64,000 nt of DNA from Nitriliruptoria bacterium (lineage in GTDB: Bacteria > Actinomycetota > Nitriliruptoria > Euzebyales > Egibacteraceae), in NCBI GenBank assembly GCA_003553565.1, contig PWER01000123.1, positions 1 through 64,000 on the forward strand. Reading direction: 5' to 3'. The position numbers and the translations under genes are program-made. The notes under the pieces are model-generated. The model worked only from the letters and a program-made list of their open reading frames with translations. It searched no databases and was not told the DNA's origin. Below, one piece after another: positions 57,867 through 64,000 of the stretch. Each line of letters starts with the position of its first letter. Positions within the stretch are counted from its first letter, which is position 1.

Positions 57867-57949
57867 CGCGCGCGGGCGGTCACAGAGCGACAGCATGCCG
57901 CGCGCGGACCCGACGCGCATCGCCGGCACCGCCGCGGGGCGGTCACCCG

Positions 57950-60643
57950 TCAGTGCTTCTCGGCGTCGTACCAGGAGGCCCCCGCGGCGGTGTCGACCTC
58001 GAGCGGCAGGTCCAGCGCCACCACGCCGCGCATCTCCTCGACCAGCAGCCGGCGCAGCGGCTCCTCCTCGCCCGGCGCGACCTCGCAGATGAGCTCGTCG
58101 TGGACCTGCAGCAGCAGCTGGGACGCCAGCCCCTCGGTCCGCATCCGCGCGTCGACGGCGAGCATGGCCATCTTGATGATGTCGGCGGCGGTGCCCTGGA
58201 TCGGGGCGTTGAGGGCCATGCGCTCGGCCATCTGCCGGCGCTGCCGGTTGTCGCTGCGCAGATCGGGCAGGTAGCGGCGGCGCCCGTACAGCGTCTGCGT
58301 CCAGCCGTCCCGGCGGGCCTGCTCGACGACCTCCTGCAGATACGCGCGCACCTTGGGGAAGCGCGCGAAGTAGGCGTCCATGAGCTCCTGGGCCTCGTCG
58401 GGCGGGATGTGCAGCTGCTGGGACAGCCCGTAGGCCGACAGGCCATAGGCCAGCCCGTAGGTCATGCCCTTGATGCGGCTGCGCAGCGCCGCGTCGACCT
58501 GCTCCAGCGGCAGCTCCCAGACCATCGCCGCGGTGGTGGCGTGGATGTCCTCGTGGCTGGAGAAGGCGTCGAGCAGCCCCTCGTCACCGGACAGGTGCGC
58601 CATGACGCGCAGCTCGATCTGCGAGTAGTCGGCGACCAGCAGCCGCTCGAACCCCGCCCCGGGAACGAACGCGCGGCGGATCTCGCGGCCCGCCTCGGTG
58701 CGCACCGGGATGTTCTGCAGGTTCGGGTGCTGGCTGGACAGCCGCCCGGTGACCGCTGTGGTCTGGTTGATCTCGGCGTGGATGCGCCCGGTGTCGGGGT
58801 GCACCAGCGGGGGCAGCGCGTCCACGTAGGTGCCCTTGAGCTTGCTGACCTCGCGGTACTCCAGCAGCCGCTCCACGATCGGATGGACGCCCACCAGATT
58901 GGACAGCGCCTGGGCGTCGGTCGAGTAGCCCGACTTGATGCGCTTGGTCTTGGGCAGCCCCAGCTCGTCGAACAGCACCTCCTGGAGCTGCTTGGGCGAG
59001 TCGAGGTTGAACGGGCGCCCGGCGAGGTCGTGGATCTCGGTGCGCAGCGCCTCCACGCGCCCACCCAGCGAGCCGGCGAGCTCCTCGAGCACCGACAGGT
59101 CGATGGCCACGCCGCTGCGCTCCATGCGCGCCAGCACCGGCACCAGCGGCAGCTCCAGGCTGTCGTGCAGCGCGGTCTGGTCGCGCGCGGCCAGCTCGTC
59201 ACGCAGCGGGTCGGCCAGGCGCGCCAGCGCATGGGCCGCGCGCGCGAGCTGGTGGGGCGCGCCCTCGTCCTCGCCGCCGACCGCCAGGGCCAGCTGGCCC
59301 TCCTGCCCTGCCTGCTCGTCGAGGTCGAGGCGCAGGTGCTGGCGCGCGAGCTCGGCCAGCCCGTAGGAGCGCTGCTGGGGCTGGCACAGGTAGGCCGCGA
59401 GCTCGGTGTCCAGGGTCACCGCGGTCGGGTCCCAGCCGGCCGCGTGCGCGACGTGGTGCAGGGGCTTGGCCTCGTGGACCACCAGCGAGCGCTGCGGGTC
59501 GGCGAGCAGGCCAGCGAGCGCTGCGTGGTCGTCGGCGTCCAGGGCGGTGCGCTCGGCCACCAGCGCGGTTGCGCTGGTGGTCGCCAGCGCCACCGCCTCG
59601 GCGGTCAGCTGCGGCACCCGCCCGGCCGGCTCGACCAGCAGCGCCACCTCCTGGTCCGGGGGCAGCGCGGCGATCCAGGCGGCGACGTCACCGGCGGTGG
59701 CCACCTGCAGCGGCAGCTCGTGGTGCTCGCCGCCCGCCTGGCCGGCGGGGCGCAGCACCTGCTCCTCCAGGCGCTCCCACAGCCCGGTGAACTCGAGCGT
59801 GGCGAACACGCGGCGCACGGCCTCGTGATCGACCTCGCCCATCCGCAGGTCCGCCAGCGGCACGGGCGGGTCGAGGTCGGCGTCCAGCAGCGCCACCGCG
59901 TAGCCGGCGCGCACCTGCTCGTCGTGGTCGCGCAGGGCCTGACCGCGCTTGCCGCCGATCTCCTCGGCGCGCGCGAGCAGCGTGTCGAGGTCGCCGTGCT
60001 CGGCGAGCAGCTTGGCGGCCGTCTTGTCGCCGACCCCGGGGACGCCGGGGATGTTGTCGCTCGGGTCACCGCGCAGGGCGGCGAGCATCGGGTAGCGCGC
60101 CGGCTCGACGCCGTAGCGCTGGGTGATCGCCTCGGCGTCCATCACGACCGTGTCGCTGATGCCCCGCCGCGTGTACAGCACGGTGATGTGCTCGTCCACC
60201 AGCTGGAACGCGTCGCGGTCCCCGGTGACCACCAGCACGTCCATGCCCGCCTCGACCGCGCGCCGGGCGTAGGCCGCGATCAGGTCGTCGGCCTCGGTGC
60301 CCTCGCGGGAGACCTGGGGGATCGACAGCGCGTCGAGCACCTCGCCGATCAGCGGCAGCTGTGCGCGGAACGCATCCGGCGGCGCCTCCCGGTGGCCCTT
60401 GTAGTCGGGCAGCAGGGCGAGGCGCTGCGCCGGTCGCCCCTTGTCGAACAGCACGCCGATCCGGTCGGGGGCGTGCTCGCCGAGCAGCTTCACCAGCATC
60501 GTGGTGAACCCGTAGACGGCGTTGGTCTGCTGCCCGGTGGTGGTGGCCAGGTCCTCGGGCAGGGCGTAGAAGGCCCGGTAGGCCAGGCTGTGGCCATCCA
60601 GCAGGGCCAGCAGCGGTCGGCTGCGCTCGACCTCGGGTGGCAC
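57950..60643 (-). CDS. polA: DNA polymerase I
   Basis: 897 residues. The 5'-nuclease domain (about 8-290) has LLALLDGHSLAYRAFYALPE, LVVTGDRDAFQLV and GDPSDNIPGVPGVGDKTAAK. The middle domain (about 310-490) lacks the DxE exonuclease motif, so proofreading is probably absent. The polymerase domain has motif A LLVADYSQIELRVMAHLSGD, motif B KGMTYGLAYGLS and motif C QVHDELICE; motif B has Tyr where E. coli has Phe762. The GTG at 60643 follows GAGGAGCCCGC and is preferred to ATG at 60682. It is divergent from the binding-lipoprotein gene at 60888. Confidence 0.96.
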   Translation of the reverse strand: MPPEVERSRPLLALLDGHSLAYRAFYALPEDLATTTGQQTNAVYGFTTMLVKLLGEHAPDRIGVLFDKGRPAQRLALLPDYKGHREAPPDAFRAQLPLIGEVLDALSIPQVSREGTEADDLIAAYARRAVEAGMDVLVVTGDRDAFQLVDEHITVLYTRRGISDTVVMDAEAITQRYGVEPARYPMLAALRGDPSDNIPGVPGVGDKTAAKLLAEHGDLDTLLARAEEIGGKRGQALRDHDEQVRAGYAVALLDADLDPPVPLADLRMGEVDHEAVRRVFATLEFTGLWERLEEQVLRPAGQAGGEHHELPLQVATAGDVAAWIAALPPDQEVALLVEPAGRVPQLTAEAVALATTSATALVAERTALDADDHAALAGLLADPQRSLVVHEAKPLHHVAHAAGWDPTAVTLDTELAAYLCQPQQRSYGLAELARQHLRLDLDEQAGQEGQLALAVGGEDEGAPHQLARAAHALARLADPLRDELAARDQTALHDSLELPLVPVLARMERSGVAIDLSVLEELAGSLGGRVEALRTEIHDLAGRPFNLDSPKQLQEVLFDELGLPKTKRIKSGYSTDAQALSNLVGVHPIVERLLEYREVSKLKGTYVDALPPLVHPDTGRIHAEINQTTAVTGRLSSQHPNLQNIPVRTEAGREIRRAFVPGAGFERLLVADYSQIELRVMAHLSGDEGLLDAFSSHEDIHATTAAMVWELPLEQVDAALRSRIKGMTYGLAYGLSAYGLSQQLHIPPDEAQELMDAYFARFPKVRAYLQEVVEQARRDGWTQTLYGRRRYLPDLRSDNRQRRQMAERMALNAPIQGTAADIIKMAMLAVDARMRTEGLASQLLLQVHDELICEVAPGEEEPLRRLLVEEMRGVVALDLPLEVDTAAGASWYDAEKH

Positions 60644-60768
60644 GCGGGCTCCTCGGGTGACGGGCGGCGGTGGGGCTCGCATCGTAGTCAGCGCCGCCAC
60701 GGTGCCGGGTCGAGCCACCGGAGGGATCGCGCCGCGGGTCGCAGGCCGAAGGTCCCGCGAGGTCCATC

Positions 60769-60797
60769 TTCCAACTAGGCCCTTCGTACCCTAGACT
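60769..60797 (+). promoter_or_regulatory. Candidate promoter of the binding-lipoprotein gene
   Basis: TTCCAA (60769-60774), 17-base spacer, TAGACT (60792-60797), about 90 bases before the ATG at 60888. The -35 is weak. It lies in the AT-richest part of the polA divergent region (60644-60887). Confidence 0.4.
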
Positions 60798-60887
60798 TGC
60801 CACGGCGCCAACCAGGGTGCCGTCGCTCCGTCGCCGCTGTCGGTGACGGCGGGGCAACCCAAGCAGGCAATCAGGGAGAGGCCACCG

Positions 60888-62243
60888 ATGAGACGATCCA
60901 GCGTGCTGCATGTGCTCGCGCTGCTGGCGGCGCTGACGCTGCTGGCGGCGGCGTGCGAGGCGGAGGAGGACGACGCCGAGCTCGCCGAGGAAGCCGAGGA
61001 GGAGCCCGAGATCGACGAGGACGAGGACGACGAAGAAGAGGACGACGAGCCCGAGACCGATGACGTCGAGGTCGAGGACGTCGACGCCGAGGGCCTCGTG
61101 CTCGGCTACCTCCTCCCCGAGACCGGCGACCTCGCCTTCCTGGGCGACGGCATGATCAACGCCGTCCAGATGGCGGTCGAGGACATGAACGACGCCGGCG
61201 GGGTGCTCGACGAGGACGTGGCGCTCGTGGACGCCGACGAGGGCGACGAGGCCGCGACCGTCCAGGAGGGCACCGAGCGCCTGTTGGGCAGCGGGGTGCA
61301 CGGCATCATCGGCGCCGCGGCATCAGGGCAGTCGCTGAACGTCCTCGACACGATCGTTGGCTCCGGGGTGGCGCAGTGCTCGGGCTCGAACACCGCGCCG
61401 ACCTTCACCGACATCGACGATGAGGGGCTGTACTGGCGCTTCGCCCCCAGCGACGCGCTGCAGGGCCCGGTCCTGGCCGACCGCATCGTGGCCGACGGGC
61501 ACGTGGACGTGGCGATCATGGCCCGCGCCGACGACTACGGGCAGGGCCTGGCCGACGCCACCGCCGAGGCGCTCGACCAGGTCGGCGCCAACGTGGCCGT
61601 CCAGGAGATCTATGACCAGGACGCCGCCACGTTCGATGCCGAGGTCGCAGCCGTGGAGGACGCCGGCGTCGACGCGGTGGTCATCGTCAGCTTCGAGGAG
61701 GGCGTCACGATCCTCCAGGACATGATCGAGGCCGGCCTCGGCCCCGATGAGGTGGGCATCTACGGCGCTGACGGCATCGCCGACAGCGACCTGAACGAGA
61801 GCGTCGACCCCGGCGACCCCAACGTGATCGACGGGATGGCCGGCACCGAGCCGGACCCGGCGGTCGATGACGAGTTCCTCGACCGGCTCGACGAGTACGC
61901 CGGCGGCCTGGAGGCCACCGCGTTCTCGCCGCAGACCTACGACTGCGCCATCACGATGGGGCTCGGGGCGCTGATCAGCGACTCCACCGACGGCGCTGAC
62001 GTCGCCGCCGGTGCGCTGGAGGCCACCGAGGGCGACACCGAGTGCACCTCGTTCGGCGAGTGCGCCGAGCTGCTCGAGGACGGCGAGTCCATCGCCTACC
62101 GCGGTCCCAGCGGCGTGTCGGAGCTGAGCGACGTGGGCGACCCGGTCTCGGGCCAGTACCGCGTGTGGGCCTGGGAGGACGGCGAGTTCGTCACCGTCGA
62201 GACCGTCGAGGCGACCCTCGAGGAAGCCGGCATCGAGGACTAG
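60888..62243 (+). CDS. Branched-chain amino acid-type ABC substrate-binding lipoprotein
   Basis: 451 residues. A signal peptide (about 1-25) ends in the lipobox LAAAC, and an extremely acidic linker (about 26-70, runs of Glu and Asp) leads to a Peripla_BP_6/LivJ fold (VLGYLLPETGDLAFLGDGMI, GIIGAAASGQSLNVLDTIVG, APSDALQGPVLADRIVADGH, VAIMARADDYGQGLADATAE). It binds amino acids or related solutes outside the cell. ATG at 60888 after GGGAGAGGCCACCG. It converges with livF across a strong hairpin, while livFG read toward it from the other side. Confidence 0.93.
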   Translation: MRRSSVLHVLALLAALTLLAAACEAEEDDAELAEEAEEEPEIDEDEDDEEEDDEPETDDVEVEDVDAEGLVLGYLLPETGDLAFLGDGMINAVQMAVEDMNDAGGVLDEDVALVDADEGDEAATVQEGTERLLGSGVHGIIGAAASGQSLNVLDTIVGSGVAQCSGSNTAPTFTDIDDEGLYWRFAPSDALQGPVLADRIVADGHVDVAIMARADDYGQGLADATAEALDQVGANVAVQEIYDQDAATFDAEVAAVEDAGVDAVVIVSFEEGVTILQDMIEAGLGPDEVGIYGADGIADSDLNESVDPGDPNVIDGMAGTEPDPAVDDEFLDRLDEYAGGLEATAFSPQTYDCAITMGLGALISDSTDGADVAAGALEATEGDTECTSFGECAELLEDGESIAYRGPSGVSELSDVGDPVSGQYRVWAWEDGEFVTVETVEATLEEAGIED

Positions 62244-62268
62244 CCGCCGCGCGCACGCGCACCGCGTC

Positions 62269-62296
62269 GGGGCCCGGCCTGCACAGGCCGGGCCCC
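62269..62296. terminator. Bidirectional terminator hairpin between the binding protein and livF
   Basis: GGGGCCCGGCCTG (62269-62281) pairs over all 13 bases with CAGGCCGGGCCCC (62284-62296), with two bases between. It lies 25 bases after the binding-protein stop and 10 bases after the livF stop. Confidence 0.8.
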
Positions 62297-62306
62297 GCGC
62301 GTGACG

Positions 62307-63965
<1,659 letters not shown>

Positions 63966-63976
<11 letters not shown>

Positions 63977-64000
63977 GGGACATCTCCCTGCGATCGCCGA
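63966..64000 (-). CDS. livM: C-terminal end of LivM-type permease (partial)
   Basis: The leftward frame ending in TGA at 63968-63966 reads GDRREMSLGA. Its position directly before livG, with an 11-base overlap, fits the usual livM-livG order; identity is inferred from context only. Confidence 0.4.

Overview
The window is one contiguous, very GC-rich stretch of chromosome from a Gram-positive actinobacterium. The backbone order polA-rpsA-coaE, uvrB/uvrA, uvrC-rapZ-yvcK and gap-pgk-tpiA-secG is the classical actinobacterial one. A maleylpyruvate-isomerase-type (mycothiol-linked) protein, an Rpf-like lysozyme-fold protein, a GlnA2-type glutamine synthetase and a GlnR-like box point the same way. 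whiA is absent from its usual place, and several lipoproteins have very acidic linkers. Together these make a deep-branching lineage (Nitriliruptoria/Egibacter-like, possibly salt- or alkali-adapted) my best guess, but this is inference. I see no tRNA, rRNA, CRISPR array, insertion sequence or prophage. No gap between genes exceeds 300 bases.

Left part (1-13.5 kb): the end of an unidentified gene; a small TetR-controlled thiol-type module (MDMPI protein, DsbA-like protein, TetR) with four matching operators; then a nitrogen cluster read leftward (amt, glnA, glnE) followed by an alkyl-DHAP-synthase-like flavoenzyme; then nadE facing an EAL-domain protein. The amt upstream region carries a good four-half-site match to the Streptomyces GlnR consensus.

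13.5-32 kb: dtd, panB, a cobalamin adenosyltransferase, mgtE, a 43-codon zinc-ribbon gene, a LysM-Rpf protein, an ABA4-like membrane protein, a membrane-anchored sulfite-oxidase-type molybdoenzyme, ppk, a heterodimeric ABC exporter with complementary degenerate sites, a gamma-glutamyltransferase, and two convergent family-5 substrate-binding lipoproteins without permeases.

32-50 kb: the leftward core run uvrC-rapZ-yvcK-gap-pgk-tpiA-secG, in which whiA is missing between yvcK and gap and a BlaI/M56-peptidase pair sits between tpiA and secG. Next to it are an APC permease fused to EIIA-like and TrkA-C domains, uvrA, a metallo-beta-lactamase-fold hydrolase and uvrB.

50-64 kb: a DUF6457-like small protein and moaA (molybdenum cofactor), then the leftward set cstA, cory-CC-star-type protein, ArsA-type ATPase. 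These are followed by an unrecognised 264-residue protein divergent from cstA, coaE, rpsA, polA, a branched-chain-amino-acid-type binding lipoprotein, and livF, livG and the last codons of livM.

The most interesting items are the repeated operator/promoter architecture of the TetR module, the CstA/cory-CC-star/ArsA module, the rearranged whiA locus with the BlaI-M56 insertion, and the APC-EIIA-TrkA fusion.
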